This document shows positions 17,009 through 25,026 of a stretch of DNA of 64,000 nucleotides, in pieces. Within the stretch, counting starts at the first letter, position 1, and every line of letters starts with the position of its first letter. Where the stretch lies: NCBI GenBank assembly GCA_016926695.1, contig JAFGOB010000031.1:29862-93861 (forward strand), read 5' to 3'. The notes below the pieces were generated by a model that had not been told where the DNA came from, did not search any database, and worked only from the letters and a program-made list of their open reading frames with translations. A program made the position numbers and the translations under genes. The stretch comes from Dehalococcoidales bacterium. GTDB taxonomy: Bacteria; Chloroflexota; Dehalococcoidia; Dehalococcoidales; UBA3254.

Positions 17009-17041
17009 GCGTTCCTTGATTGCAGGGGACGCTATTTTTTT
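17009..17041 (+). terminator. Intrinsic terminator after the leader (expression platform)
   Basis: GCGTTCC (17009-17015) pairs with GGGACGC (17026-17032) around a 10-base loop, followed by TATTTTTTT. It lies 25 bases after the aptamer-like fold and about 310 bases before modA, so it probably attenuates mod transcription. Confidence 0.7.
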
Positions 17042-17352
17042 GCCCTCAGACTGCCGCGGTTGTTCCACTGAGATGCCGGGTGATTGTTTAATTCGACAGG
17101 CAAAATCGACGGTTGATCAGCTACATTGAAATATTGACCTGTCGGAGCAAAATACTCAAAGTCGGTTTCTCCTGTATTTTATTATGTAAAAACATAGTTG
17201 AAAACCGGAGTATGACCTGAGACAGATCGACGTAAGATTAGGTAAAAGGTGTTGTTTCGCGACCTGAAAAGGCAAAAGGGTAATTTGAAAAAATAGCTGG
17301 AAACCCATATTTTATACGGGATTTTTGTTCGGAAGATAAAGAAGGAGAGTTT
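17042..17352 (+). other. Long leader segment before modA
   Basis: 311 bases without a gene. It contains a widely spaced inverted repeat CGACAGG / CCTGTCG (about 17094 and 17146), which could form a second RNA domain. It ends in the SD AAGGAGAG before the modA ATG. I see no second promoter that I would defend. Confidence 0.4.
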
Positions 17353-18159
17353 ATGAGAGTAAAAAATATTTTATCAATCCTGGTACTGTTAGCCAGTATT
17401 TTACTGGTTATTCCCCTGGCCGGTTGTTCTTCCCAAAGTACAACCACTACATCAATTGAAGCTGTGGAATTGAATGTGTCCGCCGCTGCCAGCCTGACTG
17501 ACGCTCTGCAGGCTGTCAACGAAGCCTATATGCAAAAAAACAGTAACATCAAAGTAATAGCTAATTTCGCCTCATCAGGTACTTTACAGAAACAGATCGA
17601 ACAGGGCGCACCGGCGGATGTTTTTCTGTCGGCAGCCGCCAAACAAATGGATGCCCTGCAAGCCGGCGGACTGATTATCGATAATACTCGTCAGAACCTG
17701 CTGAATAATCGAGTCGTGCTGGTGGTTCCTGTAAACAGTACCCTGAACATCAGCAGTTTCACGGACTTGTTAAACAGCGATGTAGAAAAGATCGGCATAG
17801 GCGATCCGGAATCGGTTCCGGCCGGGACATACGGAAAGCAGGCGCTTGATCAACTCGGTATTTATGAGAAGGTCGAGTCAAAGCTGATCCTGTGCAGTGA
17901 CGTTCGGCAGGTGTTGGGTTATGTAGAGGCCGGTAATGTTGATGTCGGCATCGTATATTCCACGGATGCCGCCATCTCTGATAAGGTTAACATTTCAGCC
18001 GATGCTCCGGTTGAGGTCAACAGCAAGATAGTATATCCTGTCGCGGTTATCAAGGATAGCAAGAAAGTTGATGCAGCCGGTCAGTATATCGGCTTTTTGA
18101 GTAGCAAGGAGGCCATATCTATTTTCGAGGAATATGGTTTTAGCGCGGTGAATCGATAA
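17353..18159 (+). CDS. modA: Molybdate ABC transporter, substrate-binding lipoprotein
   Basis: Periplasmic or surface molybdate/tungstate-binding protein, 268 aa. The N-terminal signal ends with lipobox LAGC at about residue 25, followed by a Ser/Thr linker, so it is membrane-anchored. ModA blocks are present: NVSAAASLTDALQAVNEAY, NFASSGTLQKQIEQGAPADVFLSAA, the GDPESVPAGTYGKQAL segment, and LCSDVRQVLGYVEAGNVDVGIVYSTDA. It is the first gene of modABC. The ATG start follows a strong SD. The upstream leader with terminator suggests cofactor-dependent control. Confidence 0.94.
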   Translation: MRVKNILSILVLLASILLVIPLAGCSSQSTTTTSIEAVELNVSAAASLTDALQAVNEAYMQKNSNIKVIANFASSGTLQKQIEQGAPADVFLSAAAKQMDALQAGGLIIDNTRQNLLNNRVVLVVPVNSTLNISSFTDLLNSDVEKIGIGDPESVPAGTYGKQALDQLGIYEKVESKLILCSDVRQVLGYVEAGNVDVGIVYSTDAAISDKVNISADAPVEVNSKIVYPVAVIKDSKKVDAAGQYIGFLSSKEAISIFEEYGFSAVNR

Positions 18160-18203
18160 ATAAGACGGGTATACCGGCGGTTTATTAATGAAGGAAGTAA
18201 AAT

Positions 18204-18890
18204 ATGGAATCATATCTTGCACCGTTATGGATATCGTGCAAGACTGTTCTCACCACTACGGTAATCACCTTTTTCATAGGCATCGCAGTCGCACGGTGGA
18301 TGGCCAAATATACCGGCAGATTTAAAAGTCTGATTGATGGGATTTTTATCTTGCCTCTGGTTCTGCCGCCGACGGTAGTGGGGTTTGGTTTGCTGCTTTT
18401 ATTCGGCAAGAACGGTCCGCTCGGAGAATTTTTCTCATGGTTTGGCACCACGATAGTCTTTTCCTGGCCGGCTACGGTGATTACGGCGGTAATCATGACA
18501 TTCCCGCTGATGTACATGTCAGCCCGCGCAGGTTTTGAACAGGTTGATATTAATGTCGAGAATGCCGCCAGGACGCTGGGGGCCAGTGAATGGCGCATCT
18601 TTTGGACGGTTACCATGCCTATGGCGTGGCCGGCCGTGGTCGCTGCTACGATTCTGGCCTTTGCTCGTGCTCTGGGAGAGTTCGGCGCCACTTTGATACT
18701 GGCCGGTAATATCCCCGGGAAAACAGCCACTATCCCTGTGGCAATTTACTTCAATATTCAGGCCGGTCATAACAATAAGGCGCTGGTTCTGGTGCTGATA
18801 GTACTGGTAATCTCTTTTGCATCGCTGGCTGCGCTGGCATACTGGAAACGTAAAACGCCGAAGCTGGCCGGGACTATTGTTGCCGATTGA
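18204..18890 (+). CDS. modB: Molybdate ABC transporter permease
   Basis: Membrane permease of the molybdate importer, 228 aa, about six helices. The cytoplasmic EAA-type loop that docks ModC is visible as ENAARTLGASEWRIFWTVTMPMAWPAVVAATILAFARALGEFG, near residues 115-155. It is preceded by GIFILPLVLPPTVVGFGLL, typical of ModB. It lies 44 bases after modA and 40 bases before the modC start, all one strand. Confidence 0.95.
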   Translation: MESYLAPLWISCKTVLTTTVITFFIGIAVARWMAKYTGRFKSLIDGIFILPLVLPPTVVGFGLLLLFGKNGPLGEFFSWFGTTIVFSWPATVITAVIMTFPLMYMSARAGFEQVDINVENAARTLGASEWRIFWTVTMPMAWPAVVAATILAFARALGEFGATLILAGNIPGKTATIPVAIYFNIQAGHNNKALVLVLIVLVISFASLAALAYWKRKTPKLAGTIVAD

Positions 18891-18930
18891 GTCGGTAAAT
18901 AAACAAGAGGATCATGCTGGAGAAAATACG

Positions 18931-20010
18931 TTGCTAAGAGTAAGGATAAAAAAACTTCTTCCGGGATTTAATCTGGAAGTGGACTTCTCTGTCGATCATG
19001 AGATCCTTGCTGTGCTGGGTCCGTCAGGCTCGGGTAAGACCATGACATTACATTGCATCGCCGGTCTTATCCGGCCTGATGAAGGATATATCGATTTGAA
19101 CGATAAAGTCCTGCTGGATACTGCCAGGAATATAAATTTGAAAACCCAGATGCGCAAAGTGGGTTTCGTATTCCAGAACTACGCTTTGTTTCCTCACCTT
19201 ACGGTTAAAGATAATATCGCTTACGGTATACGCCACCTCTCAAAAGAAGAAGTCCGCACCAGGGTATCTGAGTTACTCGAGAAGATGCATATATCCGGTC
19301 TGGGGCAGCGCTATCCCAGGCAGTTATCGGCCGGACAACAGCAGCGTGTCGCCCTGGCACGCGCAATAGTACCCGAGCCGGAAGTACTGCTACTGGACGA
19401 GCCCTTTTCAGCTTTGGATTCTCAGGTAAAGGAACGCCTGGAACTTGAACTTATGAATTTGCAGGACATCTATAAGGGGCATATACTTTTTGTCACGCAC
19501 GATCTAGCCGAAGGCTACAAGATGGCGTCGAAAATTGCTGTTTTTGAGTCCGGTCGCATCGTCCAGTGCGATTATAAAAACAGGATAATTGAGTCTCCAG
19601 CGAATCGTACAGTCGCCAGGTTAACCGGGTTCAGAAATATAATAAAGGCGCAGATTACACAAATAAAGGGCTCAACAGTACAGGTAAAAGTACCCGAATT
19701 GGCCGGAGAGCTTAAAATAGTAACGGAAAATATAGAAGGTCTTGCCATAAACCAGAAAATAACGATCTGTATAAGACCTGAGTACATTCACCTCGTTGAT
19801 CACCCTGGTGAAAATACTTTCCTCTGTGTTGCCGACCAGATTATTAAGGGGGTTTCTCTTATCAACTGCTTCTTCCGCATCCCTTTTAACGATACGCCAA
19901 AACATTGGATCGAGGTATCCCTTCACAAATCACACGCATCTATTACTGAAGAATGCCATGAGTATTATGTGTATTTCCCGCCGGAATATATAGTGATTAT
20001 CAGAGACTAA
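18931..20010 (+). CDS. modC: Molybdate ABC transporter ATP-binding protein
   Basis: ATPase of the importer, 359 aa. Walker A GPSGSGKT, Q-loop VGFVFQNYALFPHL, signature LSAGQQQRVALARA, Walker B VLLLDEPFSALD and H-loop FVTHD are all intact. The C-terminal region from about residue 235 carries a TOBE/Mop-like regulatory domain. The open frame extends upstream to 18817, inside modB. The real start is TTG 18931, eight bases after GGAG (18919-18922), giving LLRVRIKKLLPGF as N-terminus in line with ModC proteins. The last 60 residues diverge from standard ModC. Confidence 0.93.
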   Translation: MLRVRIKKLLPGFNLEVDFSVDHEILAVLGPSGSGKTMTLHCIAGLIRPDEGYIDLNDKVLLDTARNINLKTQMRKVGFVFQNYALFPHLTVKDNIAYGIRHLSKEEVRTRVSELLEKMHISGLGQRYPRQLSAGQQQRVALARAIVPEPEVLLLDEPFSALDSQVKERLELELMNLQDIYKGHILFVTHDLAEGYKMASKIAVFESGRIVQCDYKNRIIESPANRTVARLTGFRNIIKAQITQIKGSTVQVKVPELAGELKIVTENIEGLAINQKITICIRPEYIHLVDHPGENTFLCVADQIIKGVSLINCFFRIPFNDTPKHWIEVSLHKSHASITEECHEYYVYFPPEYIVIIRD

Positions 20011-20063
20011 CAAAATCCTGTACCTTCCTTTATGCCCATTGAGATGATTTACTGATTTTGTTG

Positions 20064-20092
20064 TATAATGTTAAGTTATCAAGATAACATAA
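20064..20092 (+). promoter_or_regulatory. Promoter overlapped by a long palindrome
   Basis: TG-TATAAT (-10 at 20064-20069) is directly followed by a near-perfect palindrome at 20071-20092: TTA-n-GTTATC-AA-GATAAC-n-TAA. Location at the start site suggests repressor control of the MTH938-like gene, whose leader would be about 145 bases. Confidence 0.5.
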
Positions 20093-20222
20093 CGGAAAAT
20101 CGGTTCTCCCTTGATAGATCAGAGTTCAAATAACAACACAAATTGAGATTTCTCAGTCTATAGACCTGGTATCCATGGAGGCTGAATAATAGGCCTTAAA
20201 AGCGTTCCGGGGGGATAGACCA

Positions 20223-20582
20223 ATGGCTAAGATCGATAGTTTCAATTTCGGTTTTATCGTGGTGGACGAAAAGCAGTATTCGGGTGATATTGTGATCTTT
20301 CCTGATGGTACGGTTAAAGAGCGTGCTCCGGGCAAAGGCAGGCTGGGCAGCCATACCATTACCCGCTCGGAAATCGAAGCCCTGACAAAGTCCCAGCCTG
20401 AAACAATCCTGATCGGAACGGGAGTGCAGAATATGGCTAGGTTGGCCCGTGATGCCGAGTTCTATCTGATGGAACCTGACCTGAATCTGACTCTGCTGCC
20501 GTCAAACGAGGTGGTAAAGAAGTTCAATAAACTGGTTGAGGATGGAGAAAAGGTAGCCGCGCTGATACATGTAACATGCTGA
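20223..20582 (+). CDS. MTH938/DUF498 family protein
   Basis: Small protein of 119 aa in the Mth938-domain (DUF498, NDUFAF3/AAMDC-like) family: GFIVVDEKQYSGDIVIFPDGTVKERAPGKG at the start, then PETILIGTGVQNMARL and a C-terminal LIHVTC. The biochemical role is unknown. Human relatives are complex I assembly factors, but bacterial members have no assigned reaction. It is monocistronic with its own promoter and palindrome, and is followed by a T-rich spacer before the convergent response regulator. Confidence 0.8.
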   Translation: MAKIDSFNFGFIVVDEKQYSGDIVIFPDGTVKERAPGKGRLGSHTITRSEIEALTKSQPETILIGTGVQNMARLARDAEFYLMEPDLNLTLLPSNEVVKKFNKLVEDGEKVAALIHVTC

Positions 20583-20667
20583 ATTTTATCTTATCACGGG
20601 TTAAATTACCCCCCAGCCTTTACCGGGATGAGAATAAATTCAGATTAGTTGCTGGCACCCAGTATTT

Positions 20668-21366
20668 CTAGTTTCCTTTTCTAAAGCGGTAGCCGATGTT
20701 TCTTACGGTCTCGATAAAAGTCTGGTCGGAGATTTCTATCTTGCTGCGCAGCCGTCTGATATGTACATCCACAGTCCTGTCCCCGCCGAAATAATCGTAG
20801 CCCCAAACCTTGTTGAGAAGGGTTTCACGGCTGAACACCCTTCCCCGTTCTTTGGCCAGGAATTTCAACAGCTCATATTCTTTAAAGGTAAGCTCGACTA
20901 TCTTGCCTCCGACACGGACTTCGCAGTTGGCCAGGTCGATAACCAGGTCTTCACAGCGCAGCAGTTCATTCTCTTTGAGGTTACGCTGAAGCAGTCTTCT
21001 GGCTCTGACCACCAGCTCCCTGGAATCATAGGGTCTGACGACAAAATCATCTATTCCCGGATTGTCACCGGGATGGTTCAACATTTCCGCAGTCATAAGG
21101 ACGATAAGGAATACCTTGCGCCTGATTTTGCTGCCGTCGGTCAGATCTTTCAATACGGCCTGGCTGACCTGCCCGTCCATTTCCAGCACGATGAGTTCGG
21201 GGGCGTCACGTACTACCCTTTCGACGATTTTGTCCTTGATCCCGGCGGTCAGACACTCGAAACCCCAGCCGGACAAATCCGTCTTCAGTTGCCTGGCAGT
21301 TTCTGCCTGGTTTGCCACAATTAAAACACTAGACATATCCCGTTCATCCGGTAACCTGGCAGTCAT
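20668..21366 (-). CDS. OmpR/PhoB-type regulator with Asp-less receiver
   Basis: DNA-binding regulator, 232 aa. The C-terminal winged-helix domain (about residues 135-230) is a textbook PhoB type: [53 protein letters not shown]. The N-terminal receiver is atypical. Beta1 VLIVANQ lacks the acidic pair. Beta3 [10 protein letters not shown] has Glu62 at the phospho-acceptor position. The KPF motif reads RPYDSREL. Phosphorylation is therefore unlikely, and Glu may mimic the phosphorylated state. The ATG overlaps the hisF stop (ATGA), indicating translational coupling. No sensor kinase is adjacent. Confidence 0.9.
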   Translation of the reverse strand: MTARLPDERDMSSVLIVANQAETARQLKTDLSGWGFECLTAGIKDKIVERVVRDAPELIVLEMDGQVSQAVLKDLTDGSKIRRKVFLIVLMTAEMLNHPGDNPGIDDFVVRPYDSRELVVRARRLLQRNLKENELLRCEDLVIDLANCEVRVGGKIVELTFKEYELLKFLAKERGRVFSRETLLNKVWGYDYFGGDRTVDVHIRRLRSKIEISDQTFIETVRNIGYRFRKGN

Positions 21367-22139
21367 CTTCTTACCGGAATTCCTCTCTTATTAAGGTAGT
21401 CTTTAGTCTCCCGGATAGAATATATCCCATAATGAAATATACTGGCAGCCAGTACCGCATCGGCCTTTCCGCTTATAATAGCCTGATAGAGGTCTTCCGG
21501 TCGACCGGCCCCCCCACTGGCTACTACTGGAACGGTGACGTTTTCGGAGATCGTTCTGAGTAGTTCCAGATCGTAACCTGATTTGGTGCCGTCGGCGTCT
21601 ATGCTGTTGACCACTATTTCTCCGGCGCCCAGTTCAACTGCCTGCACTGCCCACATGATCGCGTCTATACCTGTTCCCCGGCCTCCGTCGGCTCCGGTAT
21701 GGGTAAATATTTCCCAGCGGATGGGAAGGGAATCGGGGATCCTCCGGGCATCCATTCCCAGGACAATACACTGGTTGCCGAAGCATTTGGCGCCCTCGGA
21801 GATCAGGTCCGGATTGTGCACTGCTGCGGTATTCACGGAGACCTTGTCCGCTCCCGCCTCCAGCATGCGGTGCATATCCTCTACTGTTCGCAGCCCCCCG
21901 CCCACGGTCAGCGGTATGAAGACCTGCTCGGCGGTACGCCGTACAACATCCTCCATGATGGGACGGTCGTCACTGGAAGCTGTAATGTCATAAAAAACCA
22001 GCTCGTCCGCCCCCTCCCTGTTATAAAAGGAAGCCAGCTCCACGGGGTCTCCCGCATCGCGATGGTCGCGGAACTTGACTCCCTTGACCACCCGTCCCCC
22101 TTTCACATCCAGACAGGGTATTAAACGTTTGTTCAACAT
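21363..22139 (-). CDS. hisF: Imidazole glycerol phosphate synthase cyclase subunit HisF
   Basis: Beta-alpha barrel subunit that uses ammonia from HisH to form imidazole glycerol phosphate and AICAR. Catalytic Asp residues are present in [12 protein letters not shown] (Asp11) and [13 protein letters not shown]; phosphate-binding loops read [11 protein letters not shown] and [13 protein letters not shown]. 258 aa is standard. It is downstream of hisH on the same strand with a 173-bp gap. The stop overlaps the regulator start by four bases. Confidence 0.96.
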   Translation of the reverse strand: MLNKRLIPCLDVKGGRVVKGVKFRDHRDAGDPVELASFYNREGADELVFYDITASSDDRPIMEDVVRRTAEQVFIPLTVGGGLRTVEDMHRMLEAGADKVSVNTAAVHNPDLISEGAKCFGNQCIVLGMDARRIPDSLPIRWEIFTHTGADGGRGTGIDAIMWAVQAVELGAGEIVVNSIDADGTKSGYDLELLRTISENVTVPVVASGGAGRPEDLYQAIISGKADAVLAASIFHYGIYSIRETKDYLNKRGIPVRR

Positions 22140-22312
22140 ATCTCCACCCGCAATTCCATTTTAGTCCTGTTAAGGCCGGGTTTCTCGTCTGCTGTTTGCC
22201 TCCGGAGTCCCGTACTGCCAGACCTGTCTTTCCGGATACAGTCCCTGCGGACAGACGTACAACATTAACAAAATAATTAATATAATACAGCCTTAATTTC
22301 CATGTATTTTCT

Positions 22313-22924
22313 TCAAGCAGCCCCAGCCATCCTCAGAAAATTGCTGTACAGGCGCAGCCCCATGTCTCCGCTTTTCTCGGGATGAAACTGGGTGGCAATC
22401 AGGTTTCCCCTGGCCAGAGCGCTGCAAAAGGATAGGCCGTATTCTGTCTCGGCTAAAACAAGCGATTTGTCATCCGGCGAGCCGTAGTAGCTGTGCACGA
22501 AATAAAAATCAGTCCCGTCCGCGACTCCTTCGAACAGCGGGTGCTGACGTTTCTGCCTGACCTGGTTCCAGCCCATGTGCGGTATCTTCTGGCCTGCCGG
22601 CAGCTTCCTGACCCATCCGGGAACGATATTCAAACACTCCTGACGTCCACCCTCGTCCGTCCCGCTGAAAAGGACCTGAAGACCTATGCAGATGCCGAAA
22701 AGGGGCCTGTTTTCATCTATCAGCCGGTGTATTGTCCGGATCAGGTCTACTTTTTTCAGTCCGGCCATAGTATCACCCGCGGCCCCGACACCCGGCAGGA
22801 ATACCGCCTGCGCGGACATGATATCCCCGGCGCTGGAGGTCACGCTGGCTTCATGGCCCAGGTGATTGATGGCATTTACCACACTGCGTAGGTTCCCGGC
22901 CCCATAGTCAATTACTGCAATCAT
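22313..22924 (-). CDS. hisH: Imidazole glycerol phosphate synthase glutaminase subunit HisH
   Basis: Glutamine amidotransferase partner of HisF, 203 aa. The nucleophile Cys lies in LFGICIGLQVLF near residue 79. His and Glu are in ATQFHPEKSGDMGL near the C-terminus, and the oxyanion-strand region reads FLPGVGAAGDTM. All triad residues are intact, unlike the amidotransferase-like selenoprotein at 55.2-56.0 kb. No other his genes lie nearby. Confidence 0.96.
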   Translation of the reverse strand: MIAVIDYGAGNLRSVVNAINHLGHEASVTSSAGDIMSAQAVFLPGVGAAGDTMAGLKKVDLIRTIHRLIDENRPLFGICIGLQVLFSGTDEGGRQECLNIVPGWVRKLPAGQKIPHMGWNQVRQKRQHPLFEGVADGTDFYFVHSYYGSPDDKSLVLAETEYGLSFCSALARGNLIATQFHPEKSGDMGLRLYSNFLRMAGAA

Positions 22925-23236
22925 TTTGCTATCCTTAAATACGGATCAATTCGATCAGGTATTCCCGGCTGACTTGCACGTAAAGTGCTGCTCAGACTAT
23001 CTGATTAATAGTCCCCCTGGCCTTAATAGTCAAGTTATAACCGGTTTAGCGGTAAACGACTACCGCTTACCATAAGTATACAACATATATTATCAGGCAG
23101 TCTACCAGCATATATATACGATAATAGCAGCACAACTTTTTAGGGAGATTCCAGTAATAGCGGCAATATAGTTCTTGTGTTTGCCGTTTAATGGCGTTAA
23201 TGCCCGGTCATGCGGAGAAGCGTTAATGTCTCCTTT
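22925..23236. promoter_or_regulatory. Divergent hisH / tgt spacer
   Basis: About 310 bases that must contain both promoters. A short hairpin GCGGTA (23049-23054) / TACCGC (23061-23066) is present, along with AT-rich TATATA runs near 23085-23125. Nothing else is recognisable. Confidence 0.4.
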
Positions 23237-24442
23237 ATGCTATTATCTTTAAGGAAGGAGATTGCTATCACGGACTATAACTGGTTCCGCCTGAAAAAGA
23301 CTTCTGCCGACAGCCGCGCCCGGCTGGGAGAGCTGGTTACCCCGCACGGGGAGGTAAGCACTCCTGTTTTCATGCCTGTGGGCAGCCAGGCTACAGTTAA
23401 AACACTTACCCCGCGCGTACTGGCTGAAACAGGGCATGCCATGATACTGGCCAATACCTACCATCTCTATCTGAGACCGGGGATAGACATCGTGGAAAAA
23501 CTGGGCGGGCTTCACCGCTTCATGGACTGGGATGGAGCGATACTGACCGACAGCGGGGGGTTCCAGATTTTCAGTCTATCAAGGTTACGCCGCATCAACG
23601 AAGAGGGGGTGAAATTCCGCTCCCATATCGACGGCAGCGAGCACTTCATCACCCCTGAGATGGATATCCGGTATCAGGAAGCCCTGGGGGCGGATGTGAT
23701 TATGGCTCTGGATATCTGTCCCTCGTTTGAGGAAAAGAAGGAGTCTGTCCGGGAGGCCACCGACCGCACTCACCGCTGGGCGGAAAGATGTCTGAAGGCC
23801 CAACAGCGCCGGGACCAGGCCCTCTTCGCCATTGTACAGGGGGGATTCTCAGAGGAATTACGCCGCGAATCAGTTCGCAGCCTGACTTCAATGGACTTTC
23901 CCGGCTATGCCCTGGGGGGACTGAGTCTGGGAGAACCGAAGGAATTAACACGCAGCATGATCGATATCGCCATACCGCTTTTACCCGAGGCCAGGCCCCG
24001 CTACCTGATGGGTGTCGGTTCTCCGGAGGATATTCTCTTCGCAGTGGAGAAGGGAACCGACATGTTTGATAGCGTGCTTCCTACCAGAGTGGCCAGGAAC
24101 GGCGGGCTTTTTACCTCCGCCGGCAGGGTAAATATCCGCAACTCAGCCTGGAAAGAATGCTCCGCCCCGGTTGATCCCGCCTGCGGTTGCTATACCTGCC
24201 GCCGTTTTTCCGCAGCTTACCTGCACCACCTTTTCCGGGCGGGCGAACTGCTGGCCTACACCCTGGCCACTATCCATAATTTAACCTTCATGCACGGCTT
24301 TATGGAGAGAGTCAGGAAGGCCATTGGGGCCGGGGACTTCAAGTCTTTTAAGGATGATTTCCTAACAGGATATCAAACTACAGAGGAGACAGTCCGGCTG
24401 GCACAGAAGCAGAAATGGCGGGAAAAGTGGGAAGGGGCTTAA
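23237..24442 (+). CDS. tgt: Queuine/preQ1 tRNA-guanine transglycosylase
   Basis: Exchanges guanine 34 of GUN tRNAs for preQ1. The catalytic segment ILTDSGGFQIFSL, base-binding GVGSPEDILFAVEKGTDMFDSVLPTR with the nucleophile Asp, and zinc site CGCYTC..H are all present. The exact start is unclear. ATGs at 23210 and 23237 have no SD. A very good SD GGAAGGAG (23253-23260) is followed, six bases on, by in-frame AUC at 23267. Starting there gives ITDYNWFRLKK, the normal Tgt N-terminus length. I list the nearer ATG as a conservative choice. Confidence 0.9.
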   Translation: MLLSLRKEIAITDYNWFRLKKTSADSRARLGELVTPHGEVSTPVFMPVGSQATVKTLTPRVLAETGHAMILANTYHLYLRPGIDIVEKLGGLHRFMDWDGAILTDSGGFQIFSLSRLRRINEEGVKFRSHIDGSEHFITPEMDIRYQEALGADVIMALDICPSFEEKKESVREATDRTHRWAERCLKAQQRRDQALFAIVQGGFSEELRRESVRSLTSMDFPGYALGGLSLGEPKELTRSMIDIAIPLLPEARPRYLMGVGSPEDILFAVEKGTDMFDSVLPTRVARNGGLFTSAGRVNIRNSAWKECSAPVDPACGCYTCRRFSAAYLHHLFRAGELLAYTLATIHNLTFMHGFMERVRKAIGAGDFKSFKDDFLTGYQTTEETVRLAQKQKWREKWEGA

Positions 24443-24474
24443 AGCTTCCAGGCGCCTAAAGTTTCCAGGCGCCT
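24441..24474. repeat. 17-bp tandem duplication at convergent gene ends
   Basis: AAAGCTTCCAGGCGCCT is followed at once by AAAGTTTCCAGGCGCCT, one mismatch. It spans the tgt stop and the end of the convergent membrane protein gene, and each unit contains the palindrome AGGCGCCT. Probably a replication-slippage duplication; it may form a hairpin between the two converging genes. Confidence 0.6.
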
Positions 24475-24989
24475 ACCGCTGCCAGAACAATAAACGCGGC
24501 TATCGCGATACCCGCTCCGATCCAGCCCATCAGCGTCAGCACGGTCACAATAACCGCCGCAGCCAGGACTCCGCCGGTGATCGCCAGGAAAGACGGCCAG
24601 AACCTTAGTCCCAGAATATAGGCGATCAGCGATCCCGTCCAGGCCCCGGTTAGAGGTAATGGAATAGCTACGAAAATAACCAGCCCGGCCATCTTGTACT
24701 TTTCTACTATTACCGTCCGCCTTGCGGTCCGTCTCATTAGCCAGTCGATAAATTTAGCCCCCGCAGGGGTTTTCTTTAGCAGCTTTGATACGGCGTCGAA
24801 GAAAAGCAGGAGAAAGGGAACGGGTATGAGATTGCCGATGATGCTCAGATAGAAGACCTGGTACCAGGGCAGATGAAAGATATTCAGGGAAACCGGGATC
24901 GCCAGGCGCAGCTCCGCTACCGGTAGCATGGCCAGGATAACAGTGATAAGCTCTTTAGAAAACGATGCGTTAATTAGCTCGTCAAGCAC
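24456..24989 (-). CDS. Small multidrug-export-like membrane protein (COG2426)
   Basis: Membrane protein of 177 aa with about five hydrophobic segments, matching the family labelled putative small multi-drug export protein: ELITVILAMLPVAELRLAIPV at the start, LIPVPFLLLFF, then KYKMAGLVIFVAIPLPLTGAWTGSLIAYILG. The family name is weakly founded; true function is unknown. The last residues GAWKL lie within the tandem duplication, so the C-terminus was altered by it. Confidence 0.8.
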   Translation of the reverse strand: MLDELINASFSKELITVILAMLPVAELRLAIPVSLNIFHLPWYQVFYLSIIGNLIPVPFLLLFFDAVSKLLKKTPAGAKFIDWLMRRTARRTVIVEKYKMAGLVIFVAIPLPLTGAWTGSLIAYILGLRFWPSFLAITGGVLAAAVIVTVLTLMGWIGAGIAIAAFIVLAAVGAWKL

Positions 24990-25026
24990 CAGAATAACCT
25001 CACTACATCCTGAATGATAAAGAGTT

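Noticed and set aside
16621..17068. Short minus-strand open frames between amt 2 and modA
   Set aside because: No SD, no recognisable protein features, and they run antisense across the mod promoter and leader RNA.
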